Assembly (NCBI GenBank): GCA_020848075.1
Contig: JADLAV010000036.1
Coordinates: forward strand, 1 to 42,189
From: Burkholderiales bacterium
GTDB lineage: Bacteria; Pseudomonadota; Gammaproteobacteria; Burkholderiales; SG8-39
DNA length: 42,189 nt
Direction: 5' to 3'
A model generated the notes under the pieces. The model searched no databases. It had not been told where the DNA came from and saw nothing but the letters and a program-made list of their open reading frames with translations. The position numbers and the translations under genes were made by a program. Below are positions 7,087 to 14,098 of this stretch, in pieces; the first letter of the stretch is position 1; each line of letters begins with the position of its first letter.

Positions 7087-8465
7087 CCGCCGACGAGCAG
7101 CCGTTTTCGCTGCCCGGATACGACCTCTCGCTCGAGCCCTGGCCGTGGCCGCGGCGGATCGAGGTCACGGTCTCGGACCGCAAGGTGATCCCTGCCAGGG
7201 AGTTCTTCGAGCGGACGACGGACACCAGGTTCGTCCGGTCCTGGAACCTGCTCGACGGGCCGCACCGCGACGAGCTGGACGAAGAGACCCGAAGCTATTG
7301 CTTGAAGCGCTACGCGGATCTCCTGCTCAAGGTCGAGGCGCAAATGGCGCGCCTCGGCTCTTGCGGCGAGGCGCCCGAAGAGTCCGAGGAACCGGAATAT
7401 CGCGGGCCGGAAGAACCTGGGTATCGCGGACCGGAACCTGATCTGGATCGCGATCTACTCGGCCGCGGGTTCTGGGCGAGCGACGCCAAGCTGAACGTCA
7501 AGCTCCCGTACGTCGTCAAGGGCTTGTTCGGCCGCGAGCAGATCATCGTCCTGTGGGGTCCGCCAGGTAGCGGCAAGACGTTCGTATCGCTTGAGATCTC
7601 GCATACGCTTGGCGCGAAGGCACCGTGGCGCGGGCGCCGGACGAAGGGCGGGATCGTCATCTACGTCGCGGCCGAGAGCGCGCGGGCGTACCTCGAGAAC
7701 CGGATCGTCGCGATCAAGCAGGAGTTCCCGGCGCTCGCGAAGTCCGAGGTCTTCGTGGTCCCGGTTGCCGTCGACCTGCTCCATTCGGGTGCCGGCGACG
7801 TCGATCGGGTGATCGAGTCGGCGCGGGTGCTCGGCAAGGAGATCGGCGAGGTCGTCCTGATCGTGATCGACACCTTGGCCGTCACGATGCGCGGAGGCAA
7901 CGAGAACGCCCCGGACGACATGGGCACCTACGTCGGGAACATCCAGCGCATCCGCACCGAGACCGGCGCCGCGGTCCTGCTCGTCCATCACTGCGGGAAG
8001 GACGAGGCGCGGGGGATGCGCGGTCACTCCGCGCTGCTGGCGGCGCTCGACGCCGAGCTCGCCGTGGAGATGGGGAGCAACGGGGAGCGGATCCTCCGCA
8101 CTGGCAAGGTCCGCGACGGCGACGGCTGGTCCGACCTCTTCGCCTTCCGGCTCCGTCCGGTCGACCTCGGGGCGGACGCGGACGGCGACCCGGTCACGAC
8201 CTGCGTGGTCGAGAGCCTGGACGAGAACGGCACCAAGCGGGTCCGCCGCGAGCGCAAGGGCTCGGGGCTCGGCGCCAACCAGCGGACCGTCCTGCGGGCC
8301 GTGGAGGCGGCCGGCGGACGCATCCCGCGCGTCGACCTCGCGCACAAGCTCAAGGACGAGGGGATGCCCCGCAACCGCGTCCATCAGGCGATCGGGAGCC
8401 TCCTCGAGAATGGGATGCTCGTCGCGCACAACGACGTCGACCCGCCCGAGGTCTCCCTCCCGTGA
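7071..8465 (+). CDS. RepA-like AAA ATPase (replicative helicase / initiator type)
   Basis: 464 aa. A RecA-like core carries Walker A GPPGSGKT (G163-T170), Walker B VVLIVIDTLA and a sensor-like stretch LLVHHCGKD, in the arrangement of plasmid RepA-type hexameric helicases and related phage ATPases. The N-terminal 140 residues are family-unspecific and include a short tandem repeat (EPEYRGPE / EPGYRGPE / PD). The C-terminus (about 395-460) looks like a winged helix (NQRTVLRAVEAAGGRIPR, then RNRVHQAIGSLLENGML). It lies directly before a cluster of inverted GTCCG repeats, as expected for an initiator next to its origin. Its stop overlaps a downstream GTG by GTGA. Probable role: replicating the excised element. 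A DNA-repair ATPase is the less likely alternative. Confidence 0.86.
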   Translation: MPDALTADEQPFSLPGYDLSLEPWPWPRRIEVTVSDRKVIPAREFFERTTDTRFVRSWNLLDGPHRDELDEETRSYCLKRYADLLLKVEAQMARLGSCGEAPEESEEPEYRGPEEPGYRGPEPDLDRDLLGRGFWASDAKLNVKLPYVVKGLFGREQIIVLWGPPGSGKTFVSLEISHTLGAKAPWRGRRTKGGIVIYVAAESARAYLENRIVAIKQEFPALAKSEVFVVPVAVDLLHSGAGDVDRVIESARVLGKEIGEVVLIVIDTLAVTMRGGNENAPDDMGTYVGNIQRIRTETGAAVLLVHHCGKDEARGMRGHSALLAALDAELAVEMGSNGERILRTGKVRDGDGWSDLFAFRLRPVDLGADADGDPVTTCVVESLDENGTKRVRRERKGSGLGANQRTVLRAVEAAGGRIPRVDLAHKLKDEGMPRNRVHQAIGSLLENGMLVAHNDVDPPEVSLP

Positions 8466-8644
8466 CCACAACCGCGGGACAGTCCGCGTCCGCCGTCCGT
8501 TTCTTAAAGAGAAACGGAACGGACGGACGCTTCCCGGAACCTGTCCGCCGTCCGCTTTGCGTCCCCAAACGGACTAAACGGACAAAGCGGACGCTAACCA
8601 AGGAAAGTTCGATGCCTAGACCTAAAGGCGGGGAAGTTCGGTGA
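8462..8644 (+). CDS. Possible small basic protein overlapping the origin-like repeats
   Basis: A 60-aa frame from GTG 8462 to TGA 8644. It shares GTGA overlaps with both the upstream ATPase gene and the downstream gene, which suggests a translationally coupled string. The product is very basic (KRTKRTKRTLTKESS). The DNA beneath is a dense inverted-repeat array, so the frame may exist only because repeats of GTCCG avoid stops. No internal ribosome site is obvious. Treat as tentative. Confidence 0.4.
   Translation: MTTTAGQSASAVRFLKRNGTDGRFPEPVRRPLCVPKRTKRTKRTLTKESSMPRPKGGEVR
8482..8593. repeat. Iteron-like inverted repeat array, candidate replication origin
   Basis: Ten copies of GTCCG or its complement CGGAC in about 110 bp: forward at 8482, 8488, 8495, 8543 and 8550; reverse at 8520, 8524, 8570, 8579 and 8588. 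They form two hairpins. One has 8-bp arms (CCGTTTCT at 8497-8504 and AGAAACGG at 8510-8517) around an A-rich loop. The other has 11-bp perfect arms (CGTCCGCTTTG at 8549-8559 and CAAAGCGGACG at 8583-8593). The array directly follows the RepA-like gene, the usual place for a satellite or plasmid origin. Confidence 0.65.
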
Positions 8645-8844
8645 GTCGCATCTTTATGAAGGCCCCGCCGATCCGGATCGCGCTCGAGGTCTGGACGCCC
8701 AAGCCGCGGAAGAGGTCGGTCAGTCAGGCTTGGCGCGCGCGATGGGCCAGGGGCGACGAGGCTAAGAATCGGGCAGCGCAGGCGATCCGCCAACTGCGCC
8801 GTCTGCTCGACGAGGCGGAACTTTCGACGAAACAGGAGGAATGA
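8641..8844 (+). CDS. Small unknown basic protein
   Basis: 67 aa from GTG 8641, overlapping the preceding frame by GTGA. Arg- and Lys-rich with a helical C-terminal half (AKNRAAQAIRQLRRLLDEAEL). No family recognised. An AGGAGGA ribosome site for the next gene lies inside its last codons, so the two are probably made from one transcript. Confidence 0.6.
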   Translation: MSRIFMKAPPIRIALEVWTPKPRKRSVSQAWRARWARGDEAKNRAAQAIRQLRRLLDEAELSTKQEE

Positions 8845-8849
8845 CCACC

Positions 8850-9194
8850 ATGGGCTACAGACAGGGTGATGTGGTGTACGACGTGGTCGCGGTCCGGGAT
8901 CTGCCGGAGCTGTTCCAGAAGACCAGCCGGCCGAAGGTCGAGCGGCTGCAAGACCTGCAGGCCGGACAACGCGCGCGGATCGCGGTCAAGGCGAGCGGCG
9001 GGCTTTATGACGAGCTCGCGCGGGTCAACGGTCCTGCCGCGCGGTTCCTCTTCCCGTGGATCGAGATCATCCGCGTGCCCGAGCGCGGCGAGTACGCCGG
9101 TCTTCCTGCCGAGCCGAACTGGCTGGACGCCTACGTGATGGTCTCCTTCGGCGCCGAGAACATCGTCGACGTCGAAGGGATGAAACACAAGTGA
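8850..9194 (+). CDS. Unknown protein upstream of the terminase gene
   Basis: 114 aa from ATG 8850. An in-frame ATG at 8841 overlaps the previous stop, but AGGAGGA at 8834-8840 directly abuts that codon and sits 9 nt from ATG 8850, so the latter is preferred. No family recognised. The sequence alternates short strands and helices (YRQGDVVYDVVAVRDLPELF; FPWIEIIRVPERGEYAG). It sits where small terminase or HNH genes lie in phage packaging modules, but I see neither an HNH motif nor a clear small-terminase pattern. A 98-bp gap separates it from terL. Confidence 0.66.
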   Translation: MGYRQGDVVYDVVAVRDLPELFQKTSRPKVERLQDLQAGQRARIAVKASGGLYDELARVNGPAARFLFPWIEIIRVPERGEYAGLPAEPNWLDAYVMVSFGAENIVDVEGMKHK

Positions 9195-9292
9195 TATCAA
9201 CGACTTGGGGAGGGTGCCCGCGATCCTCGGGACCTGACCGATCAAAGACCGCGCGTTCAGCCCTCCTCACGCTTCCGCGAAACGCCTAGGTC

Positions 9293-11104
9293 ATGGTTCG
9301 TCCGAAGACTAACCCCGACCTCCTGGCCGCCCGCGGCGCCTACCGGAAGGATCCGCAGCGGGCGCCGAAGGGGAGGAAGCGGCCGCTCGCGAAGGCCGAC
9401 CCGGCGGTCGACCGGGACTTCGCGGGGATGATCGCGCGCTACTGCGACGAGGTCCGGGCGGGCGCGATCCCGGCCGGCAAGTTCGCGCGGCTCGCGGTCG
9501 AGCGGCATCTCCGAGACCGGGAGCGTGAGCTCGAGGACGACTTCCCGTACCGGTTCGACGAGGCGACGGCCGCCGCTTTCTTGGCCGGCTGCGAGCGCTG
9601 GCCGCACGTCAAGGGCGCGTGGGCGAAGCGCCGGGAGCGGATCCGGCTCGAGCCCTGGCAGGCGTTCGTCCTGGGCGCCGTCATGGGCTGGCTGCGCAAG
9701 GACGACGGCCTGCGCCGCTTCCGGGAACTCTATCTCGAGGTCCCGCGGAAGAACTCGAAGTCGACGATGGACGCGCTGATCGGCCTGCACATGCTCTTCG
9801 ACGACGGCGAGCATCATGCCGAGGTCTACGCGGGCGCGACGACCGAGCGGCAGGCGCACGAGGTCTTCTCGCCGGCGCGGCTGATGCTCGAGCGCTCGCC
9901 CGAGATCCGCGTCGCGGCGGGGCTCGAGGTCTGGTCGAAGTCCCTGGTCCGGCCCGAGGACAACTCGCGGTTCTGGCCCGTCGTCGGCAAGCCGGGCGAC
10001 GGTGCCTCTCCCTCGTGCGCGATCGTCGACGAGTACCACGAGCACCTCACCTCGGAGCTGCTCGACACGATGGTTTCGGGGATGGGCGCGCGCGAGCAGC
10101 CGCTCTTGATCGTGTCGACGACCGCGGGCACCGATCTCGCGTCGCCGTGCCGGGACAAGCACGACGAGGTGCGAAAGGTTCTCGAAGGCGTCGTCGAGAA
10201 CGACGAGCTCTTCGGGGTGATCTACTCGATCGACGAGGGCGACGACTGGACCGACCCCGAGGTCTTGCGCAAGGCGAACCCGAACTTCGGGATCTCCGTC
10301 GACGAGGAGTTCTTGCTGGCGCAGCAACGGCAGGCGATCGCGAACCCGGCCTCTCAGGTCCGGTTTCGCACGAAGCACCTGAACGAGTGGTGCTCGGCTT
10401 CGGTGAGCGGCATCAATATGGCGGCCTGGCGCGCGTGCGCCGACCCGACGCTGAAGCTCGAGCAATTCCGCGGGCAGCCGTGCCGCTTCGCGCTCGACCT
10501 CGCGTCTAAGCTCGACGTCTGCGCGTTCGTCCAGCTCTTCGCGCGCCAGGTCGACGGCACGCGCCACTACTACGCCTTCGGGAAATACTATCTTCCGGAG
10601 GACACGATCAACGAGGCGCGGGCGAACGCGGCCGCCTACGCGAAGTGGGTCGCCGCGGGGCATCTGATCGCGACCGACGGGGCCGAGATCGACTTCGACC
10701 ACATCCGCGACGAGGTGCTCGCGCTGAAGTCGATGGTGCAGGTCGAGGAGATCATCTACGACCCGTGGCGCGCGACCCATCTCGCGCATCAGCTCATGGC
10801 GGGCGGGGCGACCACGGTGGAGTTCCCGCAGGGCAACCAGTTCATGGCGCCCGCGTTCGACGAGCTCAACGCGGCGCTCGCGTCGGGCCGGTTTCACCAC
10901 GACGGCAACCCTGTTCTCGAGTGGATGGCCTCGAACGTCGTCGCGAAGACGGTGACGAAGGGCCTGGTCATCCCGGCGAAGGAGGCGAACCGGCCGGACC
11001 AGAAGATCGACGGCGTGATCGCGCTGTGCATGGCGCTCGCGCGGGCGAACGTCCCGGCGCCGGCGGGCGGATCGATCGACGACTGGCTCGCGGACCCAAT
11101 TTGA
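9293..11104 (+). CDS. terL: Phage terminase large subunit (Terminase_1 / HK97 type)
   Basis: 603 aa. DNA-packaging motor: ATPase plus nuclease. Visible motifs: variant Walker A VPRKNSKST (150-158), Walker B with D246-E247 in CAIVDEYHE, a coupling-type segment IVSTTAG, and a nuclease triad likely formed by D402 (ALDLASKLD), D490 (IIYDPWRA) and D573 (KIDGVIALCMA). The usual family N-terminus (ARYCDEVRAGAIPAGKFARLA) begins near residue 45. Before it, about 35 residues (NPDLLAARGAYRKDPQR) look like the N-terminal arm of P27-type small terminases, hinting at a fusion. The frame is intact and of full length. No portal gene follows, unlike normal phage order. Confidence 0.92.
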   Translation: MVRPKTNPDLLAARGAYRKDPQRAPKGRKRPLAKADPAVDRDFAGMIARYCDEVRAGAIPAGKFARLAVERHLRDRERELEDDFPYRFDEATAAAFLAGCERWPHVKGAWAKRRERIRLEPWQAFVLGAVMGWLRKDDGLRRFRELYLEVPRKNSKSTMDALIGLHMLFDDGEHHAEVYAGATTERQAHEVFSPARLMLERSPEIRVAAGLEVWSKSLVRPEDNSRFWPVVGKPGDGASPSCAIVDEYHEHLTSELLDTMVSGMGAREQPLLIVSTTAGTDLASPCRDKHDEVRKVLEGVVENDELFGVIYSIDEGDDWTDPEVLRKANPNFGISVDEEFLLAQQRQAIANPASQVRFRTKHLNEWCSASVSGINMAAWRACADPTLKLEQFRGQPCRFALDLASKLDVCAFVQLFARQVDGTRHYYAFGKYYLPEDTINEARANAAAYAKWVAAGHLIATDGAEIDFDHIRDEVLALKSMVQVEEIIYDPWRATHLAHQLMAGGATTVEFPQGNQFMAPAFDELNAALASGRFHHDGNPVLEWMASNVVAKTVTKGLVIPAKEANRPDQKIDGVIALCMALARANVPAPAGGSIDDWLADPI

Positions 11105-11394
11105 TGGAGGCGGATGGAGGCGATATGGGATGGCTAGAACCGACCGAGGTAGACCCGAATGACTTCCTGCAAACGGCGCGGAAGTGGTTCGAGATGGCGG
11201 TCCGGCAGCACGCGCGGAACGCGCCGGACGAGGCAGCGAAGTGGGTCAAGCGCTTCGAGGCCGGCGAGGCGGGCGCGATCGTGACGATCGAGATCGTGCC
11301 CGAGCAGGCGATCCGTTGCGGCTTCCGCGTCGGCGAACAGGTCGTCGTCTTTCACTCGACCCCGCTCGCCGAGGTCCGCGGCACGGCGCAGTAG
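11104..11394 (+). CDS. Small unknown protein between terminase and capsid genes
   Basis: 96 aa from ATG 11104, which overlaps the terL stop by 1 bp. ATG 11125 is a good alternative start, with GGAGG at 11116-11120 just upstream, giving 89 aa. The sequence has a helical first half (FLQTARKWFEMAVRQHARNAPDEAAKWVKRFEAG) and a beta-rich second half (AIVTIEIVPEQAIRCGFRVGEQVVVFHS). No family recognised. It occupies the place where portal and protease genes stand in HK97-like modules and is far too short for either. Confidence 0.68.
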   Translation: MEADGGDMGWLEPTEVDPNDFLQTARKWFEMAVRQHARNAPDEAAKWVKRFEAGEAGAIVTIEIVPEQAIRCGFRVGEQVVVFHSTPLAEVRGTAQ

Positions 11395-11598
11395 CGGAAC
11401 TTTTTCGCTTTTCCGTGGGTTCCGATCCGCGTAAGATCATCTCGTCGGCATTGCGCCGGAGTCCCGCCTCGCGGGCGTCCAGCCTGGCCCGATCTTCGAG
11501 CCCGTCCCGTCCTGGGCCGGCATCGCGACAGATACCCGAATTGCGTTCAACGTTTTCGCGCCTGCGCGCGTGCGCGCGTTCGCGCCAAGGAGAAATTC

Positions 11599-12756
11599 AT
11601 GCAGATCAGCGATAGCGAATGGTCGGCGCTCGTCCAGAAGGTCGAAAGCACGATGGCGGTGATCGGGGCAGACACGGCGGAGACCAAAGCGAAGGTCCTC
11701 GGCTTGCAGGCCGAGCTCCTCGATCTTCAGCAACGCGGCGCGCGCAAAGGCATCGGCGGCGGCTCGAGCAGCGGCGACGATGACGCGGCGGCGGTCATCA
11801 CGGCCGCGATCTCGCAGTCGAGCGATTACAAAGCGTTGCTCGCCGGGACCGCGAAGTCGATGCGCGTGGACTTCGACGCGCGGTCGCTTCACCGCAAGGC
11901 GGCGATCCTCGCCACGAGCGTCGGCGAGGCGCTGGCGCCCTACGATCGCTCCGCGATGATCGCCGCGCCCGCGGAGCAACGGCTCTTCGTTCGCGACCTG
12001 ATCCCGTCGGTGCCGACGGACGGCGCGGCGACGCAGTTCGTCGAGGAAACGAGCTACACGAACTCCGCGACCGTGCAAGGCGGATCGAGCCCGGTCAACC
12101 TCGGTCAAGGCGAGCCGAAGGCAGAGTCCACGCTCGCGTTCGCGCTGCGGACCGTCGAAGTCTTGACCGTCGCGCATTACTTCACCGTCGCGCGGCAGGT
12201 TCTTTCCGACGTGCCGGCGATGCAACAGCACATCTCGCGACGCGGGATCTACGGGCTGAAGCTCGAAGAGGAGTCGATCATCCTGAACGGCTTCGGCAAC
12301 GTCCAAGGCCTCACGCAGAAGGCGGCGACGTTCCTCGGCGGCTCGACGAACGCGGGCATGCACACGGTCATCCGGCGCGCGATCACGCAGCTCGAGAAGC
12401 TGAACGGCGTCGGCACCGGGATCGTGCTCGCGCCCGACGACGTCGAGACCCTCGAGCTGCTCGAGGACTCGAACAACCGGCCGCTCAACCTCGTCACGGT
12501 CGCGAACGGCGTGAAGCGGATCTACAACACGCCGATCGTCAGTTCGAACTCGATGACCGCGGGTAACTTCCTGCTCGCCGACTTCGCGGCGGCGGCGAGG
12601 ATCCGCGACCGCGAGCTCGCGCACGTCGAGGTGAGCCTCGACCACTCGACCTACAGAACGCAGAACCTTGCGTTGATCCTGATCGAGGAGCGCTTCACGC
12701 TCGAGGTGCCGATGCCGAACGCGATGATCTACGGGGCGACTTCGTACACCGGCTGA
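11599..12756 (+). CDS. HK97-fold phage major capsid protein
   Basis: 385 aa. The N-terminal 45 residues are helical and coiled-coil-like (TAETKAKVLGLQAELLDLQQ), as in the scaffolding delta domain. A flexible Gly/Ser/Asp linker follows (GGGSSSGDDD). The HK97 shell features are visible: a central DLIPSVPTDGAATQFVEE strand, YFTVARQVLSDVPAMQQHI in the spine-helix position, EESIILNGFGNVQGLTQ, the loop with TPIVSSNSMTAGNFLLADF and the C-terminal EERFTLEVPMPNAM. The start has AAGGAG 7 nt upstream. A 204-bp gap precedes it with a weak promoter-like pair (TTTTCC at 11409 and TAAGAT at 11432-11437), so it may be transcribed separately. No prohead protease gene is visible, so maturation would need a helper or not occur. 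Confidence 0.9.
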   Translation: MQISDSEWSALVQKVESTMAVIGADTAETKAKVLGLQAELLDLQQRGARKGIGGGSSSGDDDAAAVITAAISQSSDYKALLAGTAKSMRVDFDARSLHRKAAILATSVGEALAPYDRSAMIAAPAEQRLFVRDLIPSVPTDGAATQFVEETSYTNSATVQGGSSPVNLGQGEPKAESTLAFALRTVEVLTVAHYFTVARQVLSDVPAMQQHISRRGIYGLKLEEESIILNGFGNVQGLTQKAATFLGGSTNAGMHTVIRRAITQLEKLNGVGTGIVLAPDDVETLELLEDSNNRPLNLVTVANGVKRIYNTPIVSSNSMTAGNFLLADFAAAARIRDRELAHVEVSLDHSTYRTQNLALILIEERFTLEVPMPNAMIYGATSYTG

Positions 12757-12858
12757 TGATCGACGGCTGGCCACCGTGCGGGTCTAACTTCCTTCCCGCG
12801 AAAGGCTGCTCAAGTCCGCAAGTGAGCTAGAACACGGACAGCCGGCGGCGCCTAATTC

Positions 12859-12972
12859 ATGGGGCGCGCGGCCGGCATCTTCCCAGAGGTAGCGATGGCC
12901 AAGGTCTCGTGCCGCAGGCGGGCGAAGTGGCGGCGAAAGTTCCTGATCTGGTCCCGGCTCGCGCGCGATTAG
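12859..12972 (+). CDS. Possible very basic micropeptide
   Basis: A 37-aa frame from ATG 12859, or 25 aa from ATG 12895, which has AGAGG 6 nt upstream. The 25-aa version is dominated by Arg and Lys (AKVSCRRRAKWRRKFLIW). It lies in the 259-bp gap between the capsid gene and the ribbon-helix-helix gene. Only the ribosome-site spacing and strong charge bias support it; it may be chance. Confidence 0.35.
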   Translation: MGRAAGIFPEVAMAKVSCRRRAKWRRKFLIWSRLARD

Positions 12973-13001
12973 CAGGGGGCTAGACAACGGCTCCGCCCTA
13001 T

Positions 13002-13023
13002 GTTACCGTCCGCATATGGTAAC
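13002..13023. promoter_or_regulatory. Inverted repeat overlapping the start codon of the ribbon-helix-helix gene
   Basis: GTTACC (13002-13007) and GGTAAC (13018-13023) are perfect 6-bp arms 10 bp apart. The right arm covers the last base of the ATG at 13016 and codons 2-3. It is well placed as a site for autorepression by the dimeric DNA-binding protein encoded there. This is inference from position and symmetry. Confidence 0.5.
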
Positions 13024-13189
13024 TAAAGGCAAGCAGCTCGCGATAACGGTCTACGTCCGGCCGGATCAGCTCGAGGCGCTCCGGCGCCTGGCCGAGCATA
13101 CCCGCGTCCCGATGGCGACCTATCTCCGCGAGGGGATCGACGATCTGCTCGTCAAGTACAGGCGGGAGATCCGAACGAAACCGAAGTGA
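13016..13189 (+). CDS. Ribbon-helix-helix (CopG/Arc-like) DNA-binding protein
   Basis: 57 aa. It has the short N-terminal beta strand (QLAITVYVRPDQ) and two helices (LEALRRLAEHTRVPMATYLREGIDDLLVKYR) typical of ribbon-helix-helix repressors, followed by a basic tail. Such proteins bind inverted repeats as dimers or tetramers, and a perfect 6-bp inverted repeat overlaps its own start. Candidate regulator of the right-end genes or of the lysogenic state of the element. The gene is too short to show in a 60-residue scan. No toxin partner is adjacent, so it does not look like a toxin-antitoxin pair. Confidence 0.82.
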   Translation: MVTKGKQLAITVYVRPDQLEALRRLAEHTRVPMATYLREGIDDLLVKYRREIRTKPK

Positions 13190-13204
13190 AGCAGTAGCGC
13201 CGGC

Positions 13205-13226
13205 CGCGGGTGCGCTAACACCCGCG
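13205..13226. other. Hairpin after the ribbon-helix-helix gene
   Basis: Perfect 8-bp arms CGCGGGTG and CACCCGCG around the loop CGCTAA, 15 bp after the stop codon. There is no T tract, so intrinsic termination is uncertain. It could be an attenuator or a protein-binding site ahead of the next three coupled genes. Confidence 0.5.
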
Positions 13227-13265
13227 ACCGACTTCCCACGAAGTGACCTACATGGAGGCCACGTC

Positions 13266-13478
13266 ATGAGCAAGTCCAATTCTAACGGCAACGGCCAACA
13301 CCCGGCCGACCCCGATCCGCGCTCGCTGCTCGGCCTGTGGACGCAAGTCGGCGCCGAAATGCGCGCCGCATTCGACCACTTGTACAAAGCGCGGTCGATC
13401 ATGCAAGACATGCTCTGCTCGGTGCCGATTGAGCGCTGGAAGGATCGCATCGACCTGCCGCCGCGGGATCAGGCATGA
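13266..13478 (+). CDS. Small unknown protein, first of three coupled right-end genes
   Basis: 70 aa from ATG 13266 with GGAGG about 7 nt upstream. The N-terminus is Asn/Ser/Gly-rich and looks disordered (SKSNSNGNGQHPADPDP). The remainder is helical (LGLWTQVGAEMRAAFDHLYKARSIM). No family recognised. It overlaps the next gene by ATGA, so the two are probably translationally coupled. Confidence 0.66.
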   Translation: MSKSNSNGNGQHPADPDPRSLLGLWTQVGAEMRAAFDHLYKARSIMQDMLCSVPIERWKDRIDLPPRDQA

Positions 13479-13795
13479 ACCCCGAGGCAGAGGGGTTAGG
13501 CGACCTGCTCGGGCCGCTGATCGGCGCCGCGCTGTGGGACGCGGGGATGACCCCGCCGATCCTCTGCGCGGTGCTCTCGATCGACGGCTCGGGAGCGGTC
13601 CTGCGCTACGAGGCGGGCGCGCGAGAGTGGGAGATCCGCGAGGCGCTGCTCTGCTCGAACGTGAACGAGCGCGGGTGGGAGCAGCCGCTCTTCGTTCTGT
13701 TGCTGCAGGAGGCGTCGCTCCGCTACTCGTTGCAGGTGATCATCAACGCCGAGAGCGCGACGCTCGCGGCGAGCCTGCGGAGAAAGCAGCCATGA
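13475..13795 (+). CDS. Unknown protein, second of three coupled right-end genes
   Basis: 106 aa, with ATGA overlaps at both ends. The first 30 residues (LGDLLGPLIGAALWDAGM) are amphipathic to hydrophobic; then a mixed region (VLSIDGSGAVLRYEAGAREWEI) and a C-terminal segment with QPLFVLLLQEASLRYSLQVIIN. No family recognised and no clear membrane helix. Its position at the accessory right end resembles where satellites carry interference or fitness genes, but nothing in the sequence shows a function. Confidence 0.62.
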   Translation: MNPEAEGLGDLLGPLIGAALWDAGMTPPILCAVLSIDGSGAVLRYEAGAREWEIREALLCSNVNERGWEQPLFVLLLQEASLRYSLQVIINAESATLAASLRRKQP

Positions 13796-14052
13796 GGGCG
13801 CTCGCGGTGGCGCTCACCGTGGCGAGCAGCGGGGCCGCGGCGGAGATCCTGCGCCAGGCGGCCGAGATCCCGTTCGTCGTCTTCGATCCGCCGCTCGAGC
13901 CGATCCGGTTCATCTGCACGTGCGCGCCGGCCAGGATCGACGACATCGCCCCCGAGCTCGCGCTCGCCTACGGGGCACTCCTGCTCGCCGTGGGGCTCCT
14001 GGGCTACGTCATGGGCCGGGTGAAGCGGATCCGGTCGCGGATCTCCCACTAG
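13792..14052 (+). CDS. Small exported or membrane protein at the element's right end
   Basis: 86 aa. A signal-peptide-like N-terminus (MRALAVALTVASSGAAA) precedes a short extracytoplasmic part with a CTC cysteine pair. A transmembrane helix follows (about 58-76, LAYGALLLAVGLLGYVMG) with a basic cytoplasmic tail (RVKRIRSRISH). No holin, spanin or endolysin family can be assigned. It starts in an ATGA overlap and ends 46 bp before attR. A surface or exclusion role is conceivable for a satellite cargo gene but is not shown. Confidence 0.62.
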   Translation: MRALAVALTVASSGAAAEILRQAAEIPFVVFDPPLEPIRFICTCAPARIDDIAPELALAYGALLLAVGLLGYVMGRVKRIRSRISH

Positions 14053-14085
14053 TGGCGCTTGTCGGCGTATAATGGCGCTTGCCGG
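14053..14085 (+). repeat. Paired direct repeats next to attR (candidate integrase arm sites) with a -10-like hexamer
   Basis: TGGCGCTTGTCGG at 14053-14065 and TGGCGCTTGCCGG at 14073-14085 differ at one base and are 20 bp apart, about two helical turns. They lie just inside attR, where arm-type integrase or excisionase sites are expected. Between them is a perfect TATAAT (14068-14073) directed at tRNA-Asp, without a good -35. Confidence 0.5.
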
Positions 14086-14098
14086 AGTCAAGGGGACG

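Noticed and set aside
8482-8593. CRISPR-like array
   Set aside because: Repeats are only 5 bp, alternate in orientation and lack regular spacers. They fit origin iterons or hairpins, not a CRISPR.
13016-13478. Toxin-antitoxin pair (ribbon-helix-helix protein plus following gene)
   Set aside because: The following 70-aa protein has no toxin motif, lies 76 bp downstream beyond a hairpin and is coupled to two other genes.
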